Shown here piece by piece: positions 1-9,483 of a stretch of DNA of 64,000 nucleotides. The position numbers and the translations under genes are program-made. The stretch covers positions 1,736,001-1,800,000 of the forward strand of contig NZ_CP047984.1 in NCBI RefSeq assembly GCF_009931655.1. The letters are read 5' to 3'. The stretch is from Pontibacter russatus (GTDB lineage: Bacteria; Bacteroidota; Bacteroidia; Cytophagales; Hymenobacteraceae). The notes beneath the pieces are model-generated. The model did not search any database. It had not been told where the DNA came from and saw nothing but the letters and a program-made list of their open reading frames with translations. The number at the start of each line of letters is the position of its first letter. Position 1 is the first letter of the stretch.

Positions 1-986
<986 letters not shown>

Positions 987-1013
987 CTATTGTTACGGAG
1001 TTATTTCAGGGTG

Positions 1014-1021
1014 CAAAACTA
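1014..1021 (-). promoter_or_regulatory. -7 box upstream of atpD
   Basis: Read on the minus strand this is TAGTTTTG, matching the Bacteroidota -7 consensus TAnnTTTG, 48 bases before the atpD start. No clear TTTG -33 element is visible, so this is a motif-based guess. Confidence 0.45.
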
Positions 1022-1100
1022 ATGCATAAAACGCATAAAACCATGCTGGCCCCTAAAAACTTTTGGGTCACGGGTTTACCGCTTTTGCAGGAAACCACAA

Positions 1101-1149
1101 ACACAGAAGCTGCCCTGCGGGCATGTTCCCCACAGGGCAGCTTCTGTGT
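1101..1149 (-). terminator. Strong hairpin, probable terminator of the gene at 1198-1728
   Basis: Two perfectly complementary 17-base arms (1101-1117 and 1133-1149, core AGAAGCTGCCCTG) enclose a 15-base loop. On the minus strand the hairpin is followed by a T-rich stretch (TTGTGGTTT). It separates the minus-strand gene at 1198-1728 from atpD. Confidence 0.65.
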
Positions 1150-1197
1150 CACGCGCTTATATAGACGTATATAGGGTATATATAAGCGATATAAATA

Positions 1198-1728
1198 TTA
1201 CAGATCTACCCGAAGCGTCCAGCGGCCGGGCTCATTTACCTCGAAGCGCACCTCCCGGTCATATACCACCGTCCCCATCTTGTTGGAGGCCTTGAAGCGG
1301 ATGTTTCCTTCAAACGGGAAGCTGACGTTATCGAACCCTATATAGGAGCTGGACGACAGCGGAGTGCCACTGCTGCCAACCATCCGCATGTCTTCCACGT
1401 CGCGCAGGGCAACGCCGGCACTCATGATCACCACCTCCACATTGTTCCCCTCCTCGCTGCGCTGTGAGAGGGTGGCGCGGTTCACTTCTCGTTTCATGGT
1501 CACCCGGGCTGCGGCGGGTTCCTTCTTGCTCTTGTCTTTTTTCTTCCTGGATGCCCGGCCGCCCGTCTTGGTGGTATCGGTTGGCTCTGATTGGGACAGG
1601 GCGGGAACCGCCTGTTCCGTTGGCGCTGCCTTCTGCCGGGGAAGGCCTTCGGGAGTGAAAGCGGCCATTCCTGCGGCACCCAGCAGGCCCGCCAGCACAA
1701 TGTGTAAGCTGTTCATAGGCAATGACAT
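1198..1728 (-). CDS. Hypothetical exported protein
   Basis: A 176-residue protein I do not recognise. The N-terminus (MNSLHIVLAGLLGAAGMAAF, starting at residue 5) is a hydrophobic signal-like segment; this second ATG at 1716 may be the true start. Residues ~30-75 are low complexity with a very basic KKKDKSKKE run, followed by a ~100-residue beta-rich region ending in REVRFEVNEPGRWTLRVDL, which looks like an extracytoplasmic beta-sandwich. It is followed by a hairpin terminator. It is probably a periplasmic or surface protein of unknown role; no catalytic motif is visible. Confidence 0.6.
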   Translation of the reverse strand: MSLPMNSLHIVLAGLLGAAGMAAFTPEGLPRQKAAPTEQAVPALSQSEPTDTTKTGGRASRKKKDKSKKEPAAARVTMKREVNRATLSQRSEEGNNVEVVIMSAGVALRDVEDMRMVGSSGTPLSSSSYIGFDNVSFPFEGNIRFKASNKMGTVVYDREVRFEVNEPGRWTLRVDL

Positions 1729-1798
1729 TTATAGATTATGAAAGTACAAATTAATACTTTCATAATCAAACAATTGCATATAAACTTAGCGCCTGTTC

Positions 1799-2065
1799 CT
1801 ACAGGTTTTTCAGGAGCTCTATCTGCTCGTCGTTCAGGAGGATGTAGCGGTTGTTGAACGGGTTGGCGTAGAATTTCTCGGCGATGATGTACTCGCCCGA
1901 GTTAAGCTTGTGGATGTTGTAGCTGAAAAGGCTGTTCGACCGTTCAATCACCAGCTCCGCGTTACTCAGATCCAATTCGCGGCCGCAGGTTGTCGTCACA
2001 ACGTCAGGATTAGTGATCGTCATCATACAAAGGAAATAAAAAGGTTTGGAGACTTCTTTACGCAT
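1799..2065 (-). CDS. Small hypothetical protein
   Basis: An 88-residue protein counted from the first ATG (complement of 2063-2065, MRKEVSKPFYF); the reading frame extends upstream only to a GTG. A further Met pair at about residues 14-15 (MMTITNPDVV) could also be the start. It has no signal peptide, a run of acidic and asparagine-rich segments and the end NDEQIELLKNL. I do not recognise a family. It shares its strand with the gene at 1198-1728, about 70 bases apart, so the two may be co-transcribed. Confidence 0.5.
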   Translation of the reverse strand: MRKEVSKPFYFLCMMTITNPDVVTTTCGRELDLSNAELVIERSNSLFSYNIHKLNSGEYIIAEKFYANPFNNRYILLNDEQIELLKNL

Positions 2066-2231
2066 ATATACCAGGCGGGTGTCAGGCACAACAAAGAAAA
2101 CATGGCACTATTTAAATAAATATGACCGCGGCGGCAGCCCAGCTCTCCTATATAGGGCGGCCGTGCGGCAGTCGGCAGAACCATAGCGCAAAAAGCGCGG
2201 ATTTGTGCTGTGCTCTTAAGGCAGAAGTTTA

Positions 2232-2239
2232 TACTTTTG
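2232..2239 (+). promoter_or_regulatory. -7 box of purL, decides the purL start
   Basis: TACTTTTG matches TAnnTTTG and lies 27 bases before the GTG at 2267. It falls inside the longest possible purL reading frame (which could open at 2210), so transcription would start downstream of that ATG. Confidence 0.55.
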
Positions 2240-2266
2240 CAAATCCGTTACAAAAGCCATAGAAAC

Positions 2267-4483
2267 GTGGAACAACAACTGACAACAGTAGAGACCGCCC
2301 GGAAGCTCGGCCTTCTGGAAGAGGAATACGAGAAGATAAAGCAGATCCTGGGCCGCATCCCCAACTTCACGGAACTGAGTATTTTCTCGGTGATGTGGTC
2401 GGAGCACTGCTCCTACAAGAACTCCATTGTCTGGCTCAAAACGCTGCCAAAAGACTCGCCGCGCATGCTGGCCAAAGCCGGTGAGGAGAACGCCGGCCTC
2501 GTGGACATCGGCGACGGCTACGCCTGCAGCTTCAAGATAGAATCGCACAACCACCCTTCCGCCATCGAGCCCTACCAGGGCGCGGCCACGGGCGTGGGCG
2601 GCATCAACCGCGATATTTTCACGATGGGCGCCCGCCCGATTGCGCAGCTCAACTCGCTCCGCTTCGGCAACCCGAAATCAGAGAAAACACAGCGCCTGCT
2701 GCGCGGCGTGGTAAAAGGCATCGGCGACTATGGCAACGCCTTCGGGATACCCACCGTGGGCGGCGAGCTGTTCTTCGACGAGTGCTACAACATCAACCCG
2801 CTGGTGAATGCCTTCTCGGCCGGTATCGTAAAGGTAGGTGAAACGGCCTCTGCCACGTCTTACGGCGTGGGCAACCCGGTCTTTATTGTGGGCTCTGCCA
2901 CCGGCAAGGACGGCATGGGCGGCGCTGCGTTCGCTTCCAAGGATATCACCGAAGACTCGGCCAACGACCTGCCGTCGGTACAGGTGGGCGACCCATTTCA
3001 GGAGAAGTTGCTGCTGGAGGCTACCCTGGAGGTGATTCAGTCGGGCGAGGTGATTGGCATGCAGGATATGGGCGCTGCCGGCATTACCTGCTCCACCTCA
3101 GAGATGAGCGCCAAAGGCGAGCACGGCATGGATATATGGCTCGAGAAAGTGCCGATGCGCCAGCAGAACATGGTGCCGTTCGAGATTCTGCTGTCAGAGA
3201 GCCAGGAGCGGATGCTGATTGTGATGAAGAAAGGCGCCGAGCAGACCATCAAGGACATTTGCGATAAGTGGGATCTGTACTGCGAACAGATCGGCGTGGT
3301 GACGGAGGGAGGCACGCTGCGCTACTACATGCATGGCGAGCTGGCAGCCGAAGTGCCGGCAGAAGACCTGGTATTAGGCGGCGGCGCGCCGGTTTACCAC
3401 CGCGAGTACCGCGAGCCAGCCTATTTCCAGGAAGCCAAGAAGTTTAACATAGACCAGGTGCAGGAGCCGGAGGATTACCAGGCCGTGGCCGATTTCCTGA
3501 CCACGCACCCCAACATCGCCTCCAAGCGCTGGGTGTACCGCCAGTACGACTCCATGGTGGGCACCGCCACCATGACGACTAACTCGCCGTCGGATGCCGC
3601 CGTGGTGAAGGTGAAAGGCACCAATAAATCGATTGCCGTAACCGTGGACTGCAACAGCCGCTACGTCTACGCCGACCCGGAAGAAGGGACTGCGATTGCC
3701 GTGGCCGAGGCTGCCCGCAACATCGTGTGCTCCGGCGCCGAGCCGGTGGCCATCACCAACTGCCTCAACTTCGGCAACCCCTACGTGCCGGAAGTGTACT
3801 GGCACTTTGTGGGCGCCATCAAAGGCATGGGCAAAGCCTGCGAGGCCTTCGGCACGCCGGTAACAGGCGGCAACGTGAGCTTCTACAACCAGTCTTCGGA
3901 CGAGGGCCCCGTATTCCCGACGCCAACCATCGGCATGCTGGGCATCCTGGAGAACAAGGAAAACAAGATGACGCTGGCCTTCCAGCAGGCGGGCGACTTT
4001 ATATATATGCTGGGCGAGGCGCAGAACGACATCGCCTCCTCGGAGTACCTCTACTCATACCACAACGTGAAGCTCTCCCCGGCCCCTTACTTCAACATGG
4101 ACGAGGAACTGAGGCTGCACGCCGCCGTGAAGGAGGTGATAGAGCAGAAGCTGATCCGGTCGGCGCACGACGTGGCCGACGGAGGCTTATATATCGCCCT
4201 GCTGGAGTCGGCCATGCCAAACGAGCTCGGCTTTGATGTGGAGACGGACAATAATTTCAGGAAAGACGCCTACCTGTTCGGCGAGAGCCAGGGCCGTGTG
4301 GTGGTGAGCGTGGCACCCGCGCAGCAGGCCGCCTTCGAGAAAGCGCTGCAAAACAAGCAGGTGAGCTTCACGAAATTAGGCACCGTAACCGGGCACGACT
4401 GCCATATAGACGGCGACCTGTTCGGGGGCATCACGGCGGCTAAAAAGCACTATGACACGGCGCTGGAGCAGATTTTGGACTAA
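2267..4483 (+). CDS. purL: Phosphoribosylformylglycinamidine synthase subunit PurL
   Basis: Fourth step of de novo purine synthesis: ATP-dependent conversion of FGAR to FGAM in the cytosol, using ammonia from a PurQ glutaminase. I start it at GTG 2267 (protein [15 protein letters not shown], read as Met), 738 residues, the length of the small bacterial-type PurL that works with PurS and PurQ. An in-frame start at 2210 is unlikely because it precedes the promoter. Family signatures include [15 protein letters not shown], the substrate-loop [20 protein letters not shown]-type loops and two AIRS-type repeats ([34 protein letters not shown]). It appears as a single transcription unit, with no other pur gene next to it. 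Confidence 0.97.
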   Translation: MEQQLTTVETARKLGLLEEEYEKIKQILGRIPNFTELSIFSVMWSEHCSYKNSIVWLKTLPKDSPRMLAKAGEENAGLVDIGDGYACSFKIESHNHPSAIEPYQGAATGVGGINRDIFTMGARPIAQLNSLRFGNPKSEKTQRLLRGVVKGIGDYGNAFGIPTVGGELFFDECYNINPLVNAFSAGIVKVGETASATSYGVGNPVFIVGSATGKDGMGGAAFASKDITEDSANDLPSVQVGDPFQEKLLLEATLEVIQSGEVIGMQDMGAAGITCSTSEMSAKGEHGMDIWLEKVPMRQQNMVPFEILLSESQERMLIVMKKGAEQTIKDICDKWDLYCEQIGVVTEGGTLRYYMHGELAAEVPAEDLVLGGGAPVYHREYREPAYFQEAKKFNIDQVQEPEDYQAVADFLTTHPNIASKRWVYRQYDSMVGTATMTTNSPSDAAVVKVKGTNKSIAVTVDCNSRYVYADPEEGTAIAVAEAARNIVCSGAEPVAITNCLNFGNPYVPEVYWHFVGAIKGMGKACEAFGTPVTGGNVSFYNQSSDEGPVFPTPTIGMLGILENKENKMTLAFQQAGDFIYMLGEAQNDIASSEYLYSYHNVKLSPAPYFNMDEELRLHAAVKEVIEQKLIRSAHDVADGGLYIALLESAMPNELGFDVETDNNFRKDAYLFGESQGRVVVSVAPAQQAAFEKALQNKQVSFTKLGTVTGHDCHIDGDLFGGITAAKKHYDTALEQILD

Positions 4484-4512
4484 TTTTTTTTACAAATTAT
4501 TAGATATAATAG

Positions 4513-4543
4513 TTTGCAGATTAAAATCGTCTCTCTATCTTTG
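4513..4543 (+). promoter_or_regulatory. Promoter of the tRNA-Gln gene
   Basis: A -33 TTTG at 4513-4516 and a -7 TATCTTTG at 4536-4543 are separated by 19 bases, the textbook Bacteroidota spacing. The tRNA starts 48 bases downstream. Confidence 0.7.
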
Positions 4544-4591
4544 CATCACCAAACGGAAAAGGGGCGAAAGTCCTGCTGCCGGAAGGGAGAT

Positions 4592-4664
4592 TGTCCGATG
4601 GTGTAACTGGCAACACGTCTGATTTTGGTTCAGAAGAGTCCAGGTTCGAGCCCTGGTCGGACAA
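4592..4664 (+). tRNA. tRNA-Gln (anticodon TTG)
   Basis: A 73-base cloverleaf. Acceptor arms TGTCCGA (4592-4598) and TCGGACA (4657-4663) pair fully with discriminator A at 4664. The anticodon stem TCTGA/TCAGA holds a 7-base loop TTTTGGT with TTG at 4625-4627, which reads CAA glutamine codons. The T arm contains the invariant GTTCGAG. CCA is not encoded. It is transcribed alone between its own promoter and terminator. Confidence 0.96.
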
Positions 4665-4667
4665 CTT

Positions 4668-4706
4668 AAAAAGGAACAACGCTCCGCGTGGGTGTTGTTC
4701 CTTTTT
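4668..4706 (+). terminator. Terminator after tRNA-Gln
   Basis: Thirteen-base complementary arms (AAAAAGGAACAAC at 4668-4680 and GTTGTTCCTTTTT at 4694-4706) form a hairpin ending in a T run, four bases beyond the tRNA. Confidence 0.88.
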
Positions 4707-4745
4707 GCTTATGGAGCAGCCGTAAGTAATTAAAAATCAGAAATA

Positions 4746-4780
4746 TTTGCTGTGGGACATCAGGATTTTTGGTAGCTTTG
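4746..4780 (+). promoter_or_regulatory. Promoter of prs
   Basis: TTTG at 4746-4749 and TAGCTTTG at 4773-4780 resemble -33/-7 elements. Their 23-base spacing is a little longer than the usual 19-21. The prs ATG follows 43 bases later. Confidence 0.5.
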
Positions 4781-4823
4781 CAGGCATAATCAAGCAAACC
4801 TAAACGTAGTATCCAGCCCCATT

Positions 4824-5753
4824 ATGCCACAGGTTAAAATTTTTTCCGGATCCGCCTCCCAGTATTTAGCAGAGAAAATAGCTGCCGCCTACGGCACCTC
4901 ACTCGGCGACGTTTCTATCTCACGCTTCAGCGACGGCGAGATTGGCGTGCATTACAATGAGTCGGTGCGGGGCGCGGAGGTGTTTATCGTCCAGTCCACT
5001 TTTCCGCCGACAGACAACCTGATGGAACTGATGCTGCTAGTGGATGCCGCCAAGCGCGCCTCGGCGCACAAGGTGATTGTGGTGATGCCGTATTACGGCT
5101 ACGCCCGCCAGGACAGGAAAGACAAGCCGCGCGTGTCCATCGGCTCGAAGGTGGTGGCAAACGCCATCCAGTCCTGCGGCGCCGACCGCCTGATGACCTG
5201 CGACCTGCACGCCGGCCAGATACAGGGCTTCTTCGACATCCCGGTGGACCACCTGGACGGCTCGGCCATCTTTGTGCCCTACCTGCGCAGCCTGAATTTG
5301 GGCGACGACCTGATTTTCGCCTCGCCTGATGTGGGCGGTGTGGTTAGAACAAGGGCTTTTGCCAAGAACTTCGGTGCGGAGATGGTGGTCTGCGACAAGT
5401 ACCGGAAGCGCGCCAACGAGATTGCCTCGATGCAGGTAATCGGTGATGTGGAAGGAATGGATGTGGTGCTGATTGACGACATGGTGGACACGGCTGGCAC
5501 CATCACCAAAGCGGCGGAGCTGCTGAAGGAAAAAGGAGCGAAATCGGTGCGCGCCATTGCCACACACCCGATACTTTCGGGGCCTGCCTACGAGCGCATC
5601 GAGAACTCCGTGCTCGAGGAACTGGTGGTGTCGGACACCATCCCGATAAAGCAGGGAGTATCCAAGATAAAGGTGCTCTCATTCTCGGACCTGTTCGCCC
5701 GGGCCATCAACAACGTGGTCACCCACGAGTCGATCAGTTCGCTGTTTATTTAA
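4824..5753 (+). CDS. prs: Ribose-phosphate pyrophosphokinase
   Basis: Makes PRPP from ribose 5-phosphate and ATP, the precursor for purine, pyrimidine, histidine and NAD synthesis. The 309-residue length is normal for class I Prs. Visible signatures are the N-terminal KIFSGSASQYLAEKIA, the FSDGEIGV region, the Mg-binding CDLHAGQIQGFF and the PRPP-binding loop VVLIDDMVDTAGTI at about residues 213-226. It has its own promoter and is followed by rplY and pth, an order common in Bacteroidota. Its product also feeds the PurL pathway encoded just upstream. Confidence 0.97.
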   Translation: MPQVKIFSGSASQYLAEKIAAAYGTSLGDVSISRFSDGEIGVHYNESVRGAEVFIVQSTFPPTDNLMELMLLVDAAKRASAHKVIVVMPYYGYARQDRKDKPRVSIGSKVVANAIQSCGADRLMTCDLHAGQIQGFFDIPVDHLDGSAIFVPYLRSLNLGDDLIFASPDVGGVVRTRAFAKNFGAEMVVCDKYRKRANEIASMQVIGDVEGMDVVLIDDMVDTAGTITKAAELLKEKGAKSVRAIATHPILSGPAYERIENSVLEELVVSDTIPIKQGVSKIKVLSFSDLFARAINNVVTHESISSLFI

Positions 5754-5756
5754 TTG

Positions 5757-5898
5757 TTTCTGCTGGTTGTTGATTGTTTTCTCGACGGTAAAAGCAGCGG
5801 ACAATTTAAACGTTAAATGGCTTCATTGTTAAATGGTTGTTTTCACAGTAGCTGATCCAACAATTAAAACAATACAGCAATTTAACAATCAACTCAGG
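5757..5898. repeat. Intergenic hairpin repeat, GTTGATTGTTG/AAATGG family, copy 1
   Basis: Fills the prs-rplY gap. It starts with CTGGTTGTTGATTGTT and ends with AACAATCAACT, which are inverted copies. Between them are tandem-like GTTAAATGGCTTCATTG and TTAAATGGTTG units and their complements. Related DNA lies at 6600-6757 and 15761-15870. Confidence 0.6.
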
Positions 5899-5901
5899 CT
5901 A

Positions 5902-5909
5902 TACTTTTG
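5902..5909 (+). promoter_or_regulatory. -7 box of rplY
   Basis: TACTTTTG fits TAnnTTTG, 30 bases before the rplY ATG and just after the hairpin repeat. No clear -33 element is visible. Confidence 0.5.
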
Positions 5910-5939
5910 TAGCATATATATTTTAACAAATTCATTTTT

Positions 5940-6527
5940 ATGAAAACTTTAGAGATTATAGGGTTTAAAAGAGCAAATCTCGGAAAACAGCAGTCGAAAG
6001 AGCTGCGCAATGAGTCTTATGTGCCAGGTGTGCTGTATGGCAACGGGGAGCAGGTTCATTTCTATGCCCCGGTTATCCTGTTCAGAGACCTGATTTATTC
6101 GCCAGAAGTATACGAAGTAGACCTGAATATCGAAGGTGCGCATTACAGAGCCATCCTGCAGGACGCTCAGTTCCACCCGGTGAACGAAATGCTGCTGCAC
6201 GTAGACTTCCTGCAACTGCAGGACGACAAGCCAGTGAAACTGGACATCCCTGTGAAGTTTGTGGGCACGTCTCCCGGCGTTATCGCCGGTGGTAAGCTGT
6301 CTGTGAAGCTGCGCGCCCTAAAAGTGAAAGCGCTTCCTGCCAACCTGCCAGACTATGTAGAGGTGGACATCTCTGACCTGGAACTCGGCAAGTCGATTAA
6401 AGTAGCCAAAGTGAAAGCGGAGAACTACGAGGTCCTGACAAACCCGAGCGCTCCTATCGCTACTGTTACGATTCCACGTGCCCTGAAGAGCGCCCAGACG
6501 GAAGAGGCCCGCGGCGGCAAGAAATAA
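5940..6527 (+). CDS. rplY: 50S ribosomal protein L25 (CTC form)
   Basis: Binds 5S rRNA in the large ribosomal subunit. At 195 residues it is the long CTC-type L25: an N-terminal L25 domain (MKTLEIIGFKRANLGK, VPGVLYGNGEQVHF) of about 95 residues, then the C-terminal beta domain (PVKLDIPVKFVGTSPG; VEVDISDLELGKSIKV) and a short charged tail. It sits between prs and pth with its own -7 box and terminator, so it can be expressed alone. Confidence 0.96.
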   Translation: MKTLEIIGFKRANLGKQQSKELRNESYVPGVLYGNGEQVHFYAPVILFRDLIYSPEVYEVDLNIEGAHYRAILQDAQFHPVNEMLLHVDFLQLQDDKPVKLDIPVKFVGTSPGVIAGGKLSVKLRALKVKALPANLPDYVEVDISDLELGKSIKVAKVKAENYEVLTNPSAPIATVTIPRALKSAQTEEARGGKK

Positions 6528-6552
6528 AGAGCGCACATTGCTTTTTAGCATC

Positions 6553-6594
6553 AAATCCTGTCCTGCCTCCAAGCCGGACAGGATTTCTTGTTTT
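6553..6594 (+). terminator. Terminator after rplY
   Basis: Arms AAATCCTGTCC (6553-6563) and GGACAGGATTT (6576-6586) followed by CTTGTTTT, 26 bases past the rplY stop. Confidence 0.85.
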
Positions 6595-6599
6595 AACTA

Positions 6600-6757
6600 A
6601 ATGGCTAAATTGTTATATGGTTGAATTGCTTCATTGTTGAATGGTTTTTATATGTATATATTATATCTGGAACAACCATCTAACAATGAAACCATTTAGC
6701 CATTAAGTTAACCGCTGCTCTTACAGTTAAGCAACAATCAACCACCAGCAACTAACC
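6600..6757. repeat. Intergenic hairpin repeat, GTTGATTGTTG/AAATGG family, copy 2
   Basis: Fills the rplY-pth gap. AAATGGCTAAATTGTTATAT and the complement of CATTTAGCCATT form long imperfect arms around an AT-rich centre with TATATA. The right part carries AACAATCAACCACCAGCAAC, the inverted form of the CTGGTTGTTGATTGTT unit of copy 1. Confidence 0.6.
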
Positions 6758-6766
6758 ATCAGGCGA

Positions 6767-7399
6767 ATGCTGCACACGCTAAAACAGTGGCTCGGGCTGC
6801 GCGAAACAGCGGCCCCCGTCACCGACGACAACGATATGAAATACCTGCTTGTGGGCCTTGGCAACATCGGCCCGGAATATGCGAACACGCGCCACAACAT
6901 CGGCTTCATGGTGCTGGACTACCTGGCCCGGAAATACGAAGGCAACTTTGACGTGGGCCGCCATGCCTTTGTGACCGAAATCAAAACCAAGGGTCGCACT
7001 TATGTGCTGGTGAAGCCCACCACCTATATGAACCTGAGCGGCAAGGCGGTAGGGCACTACCTCCACAGCCTGAAACTACCCCCGGAGCAGATGCTCGTGA
7101 TCACAGACGACATCGCGCTACCCTTCGGCAAGATACGGATACGGGCCAAAGGCAGCCCCGGCGGACACAACGGCCTGAAGCATATAGAGCAGACCCTGGG
7201 CCACAGCAACTATCCCCGCCTCCGGTTCGGCGTCGGCGACACCTTCTCCAAAGGCAAGCAGGTGGACTTTGTGCTGAGCAAATTTAGCGAGGACGAGCAG
7301 ATCGAGTTGCAGACACTGATAGAGAAATCGGCAGAGGCCGCCATCGCCTTCGGCACCATCGGCCTGGAGCGCACCATGAACCAGTTCAACACGAAATAA
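6767..7399 (+). CDS. pth: Peptidyl-tRNA hydrolase
   Basis: Frees tRNA from peptidyl-tRNA dropped by stalled ribosomes. The core starts at MKYLLVGLGNIGPEY (residue 24; base 6836) and shows the catalytic NTRHNIGF histidine, TTYMNLSG, the ITDDIALPFGKIRIR aspartate and GSPGGHNGLKHI. The first 23 residues (MLHTLKQWLGLRET) are an extension seen in some relatives, so 6836 is an alternative start giving the usual ~187 residues. It is the last gene of the prs-rplY-pth block. Confidence 0.95.
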   Translation: MLHTLKQWLGLRETAAPVTDDNDMKYLLVGLGNIGPEYANTRHNIGFMVLDYLARKYEGNFDVGRHAFVTEIKTKGRTYVLVKPTTYMNLSGKAVGHYLHSLKLPPEQMLVITDDIALPFGKIRIRAKGSPGGHNGLKHIEQTLGHSNYPRLRFGVGDTFSKGKQVDFVLSKFSEDEQIELQTLIEKSAEAAIAFGTIGLERTMNQFNTK

Positions 7400-7416
7400 A
7401 ACTGGATACATAAACT

Positions 7417-7763
7417 GTAGAGACACCATATTTTGCGTCATATTTTACATGGCTGGCCTTATAGTGTATAGCCCAAGATGGACAATCCAAGGATAGATTC
7501 CGGACTACTTCTGCGCGGCTAACCAGCTGGGATTACGGCTCGCATGGCTTGTACTTCGTCGCCATCTGCGCCTTGAACCGGGCGTGCTGTTTTGGCGATA
7601 TAACTGAGAAACCATCTGTAGAGAAGCAACATCTTGCGTCTCCTCCACCGGCAGAAGAAAAAACAGAGGTACCCTTTTCTACAGGGAATGAGACTGTACG
7701 GAATGAGACGCAAAATATTGCGTCTTTTCCTTTAAAATAAGACGCAAAAGATGACGTCTCTAC
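7417..7763. repeat. Cluster of four GTAGAGACGCAAA-type palindromic units
   Basis: The pth-MFS gap contains four related units at 7417-7440, 7618-7642, 7705-7726 and 7741-7763. The best is GAGACGCAAAATATTGCGTC, a near-perfect palindrome; the outer ones carry GTAGAGA ends, the last inverted (GTCTCTAC). They look like a REP-type element eroded or nested several times. No gene is evident in this 378-base gap. Confidence 0.7.
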
Positions 7764-7777
7764 ACAAATCCATTGCC

Positions 7778-9046
7778 ATGAAACGCGTCCTCCTCCTGTA
7801 CCGCAACGCCTTTGGCGGCCTCTCCAGGGCGGCCTGGATGATGTCTGTGGTGATGCTGATAAACCGCAGCGGCTCCATGGTGACGCCTTTCCTGAGCCTT
7901 TACGTGACCGACATGCTGGGCTACAACCTCCGCGAGGCGGGCATCATCCTGAGCATATATGGCATGGGATCGGTGTGCGGTTCTTTTCTGGGAGGCTGGC
8001 TGACCGACCGCGTCGGGCATTTTAAGGTGCAGTTCGTGAGCCTCACTTTGGGCGGAAGCCTGTATTTTCTGCTGCTCAACCTGCGGCAGTTCGAGTACCT
8101 GGCGGCCGGGGTGTTCATCCTCAGCCTCGTGAACGACTGCCTGCGCCCCGCCAACTCCGCCTCCATTGCGCATTACGCCAAACCCGAGAACATGACACGG
8201 GCGTTTTCGCTGAACCGCATGGCCATCAACCTCGGTTTTTCGGTGGGCCCGGCGGTGGGCGGCTTGCTGGCGGCTGTCTCTTACCGCTGGCTCTTTGTGG
8301 CCGATGGCCTTACCTGCATTGGGGCGGGCATTTTCTTCTTTCTGTACTTCCGCAACCGGCAGGGTCACCGGCCGCCGCCAAAGCAGCAGGCCAGCCTGGC
8401 AGTAAAGGCGCCAACTGTGCGCTCTCCCTACCGCGATGGCTATTTCCTGCTGTTTGTGCTGCTGTGCTGCAGCTATGCCGTCATGTTTTTCCAGCTGTTC
8501 TCTACCTTGCCCCTGTACTGGCGGCGCATATATGACCTGCCGGAAAGCCAGATTGGCCTGCTGATGGCCCTGAACGGGCTGATAGTGTTTCTGCTCGAGA
8601 TGATTGTGGTGTACCTGGTGGGCGAACGCATTCGGAAGCAGGCACTGATAGCGGCAGGCGTATTGCTTCTGGGCTTGTCGTTCGTGGTGCTGAACATGAC
8701 ACAGCACTTGGGCGGGCTTTATTTCGCGATGCTGTTGCTCAGCGTCTCCGAGATTTTTGCGATGCCGTTTATGGCCACCATTACGGTAGAGCGCTCCGAC
8801 GAAAGCAACCGCGGCGCCTACATGGGCCTTTATACCATTTCCTACGCAGCCGCGCACGTGATAGCGCCCTTCATGGGCACCACCATCATCTCTACCTATA
8901 GCTTTGCCACGCTGTGGTGGGCAACCGCCGCCCTGGCTATCCTGACAGCGGCTGGGTCATATTGGGTGGTGAAGCAGATGGAGGCCCAACGGAAGCGGCT
9001 ACAGGACATTGGCGCAACAGACAACATCGCACTGACTACGGCCTGA
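7778..9046 (+). CDS. MFS transporter, probable drug/solute exporter
   Basis: A 422-residue integral membrane protein with about twelve hydrophobic segments. The loop after the second segment reads GGWLTDRVGHFKVQ, the major-facilitator motif A, and segment 5 has NLGFSVGPAVGG, typical of proton-driven exporters. I start it at ATG 7778 (MKRVLLLYRNAFGG); the in-frame ATG at 7751 lies inside a palindromic repeat and adds only nine residues. The substrate cannot be read from the sequence. The stop codon abuts a small repeat element at 9047. Confidence 0.9.
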   Translation: MKRVLLLYRNAFGGLSRAAWMMSVVMLINRSGSMVTPFLSLYVTDMLGYNLREAGIILSIYGMGSVCGSFLGGWLTDRVGHFKVQFVSLTLGGSLYFLLLNLRQFEYLAAGVFILSLVNDCLRPANSASIAHYAKPENMTRAFSLNRMAINLGFSVGPAVGGLLAAVSYRWLFVADGLTCIGAGIFFFLYFRNRQGHRPPPKQQASLAVKAPTVRSPYRDGYFLLFVLLCCSYAVMFFQLFSTLPLYWRRIYDLPESQIGLLMALNGLIVFLLEMIVVYLVGERIRKQALIAAGVLLLGLSFVVLNMTQHLGGLYFAMLLLSVSEIFAMPFMATITVERSDESNRGAYMGLYTISYAAAHVIAPFMGTTIISTYSFATLWWATAALAILTAAGSYWVVKQMEAQRKRLQDIGATDNIALTTA

Positions 9047-9160
9047 TAAGTAAAAGGACACAAGTATGAAGACACAAGACTTTTTATGCTATATATAGCT
9101 GATTTCCAGGCAACTTATATAGTAATTTTATGAGTAATGTAAGCTGATTTATATTCGGGT
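9047..9160. repeat. MITE-like element with TAAGTAAAAGGACACAA end, copy A
   Basis: Begins directly after the MFS stop codon with TAAGTAAAAGGACACAAG, then GACACAAGACTTTTTATG, a TATATATAG core and ATGAGTAATGTAAGCTGATTT. The same order of blocks occurs at 39153-39303 and 59094-59212. Its right end is degenerate, so the boundary is approximate. The rest of the 9161-9483 gap shows no gene or clear signal. Confidence 0.6.
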
Positions 9161-9483
9161 TTCTAAAGCTTTTGCTTGAGCAGCGTGCGTTTTACCTTCA
9201 GGATAGACGGGCAACCCTTGACTTGGGTCACGAGGCGAAAGTGTGAAACAAAATACTGCACCTGACAGTACTAAAGTTTGTCGTTTGCTGGCGAAACCAG
9301 CAGCGGGTTTCTCTGCGCCCGCACAATACCCATCTACGTAGCACCACCCACTTCGGTAAGGTATCGGCTGTTTAGGTGTTTACCTTTACTGCACAACGCC
9401 TCCGGGCACCGATAAACTCCGCTGCAGGTTCATGCCGGGTCACTGGCTAATGTTGAGGCTTCAAACAAAAACAGGAAAAGTAT

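Noticed and set aside
7760-8857. Minus-strand open frame (365 codons) opposite the MFS gene
   Set aside because: Antisense artefact of GC-rich third positions; His/Gln-rich nonsense product.
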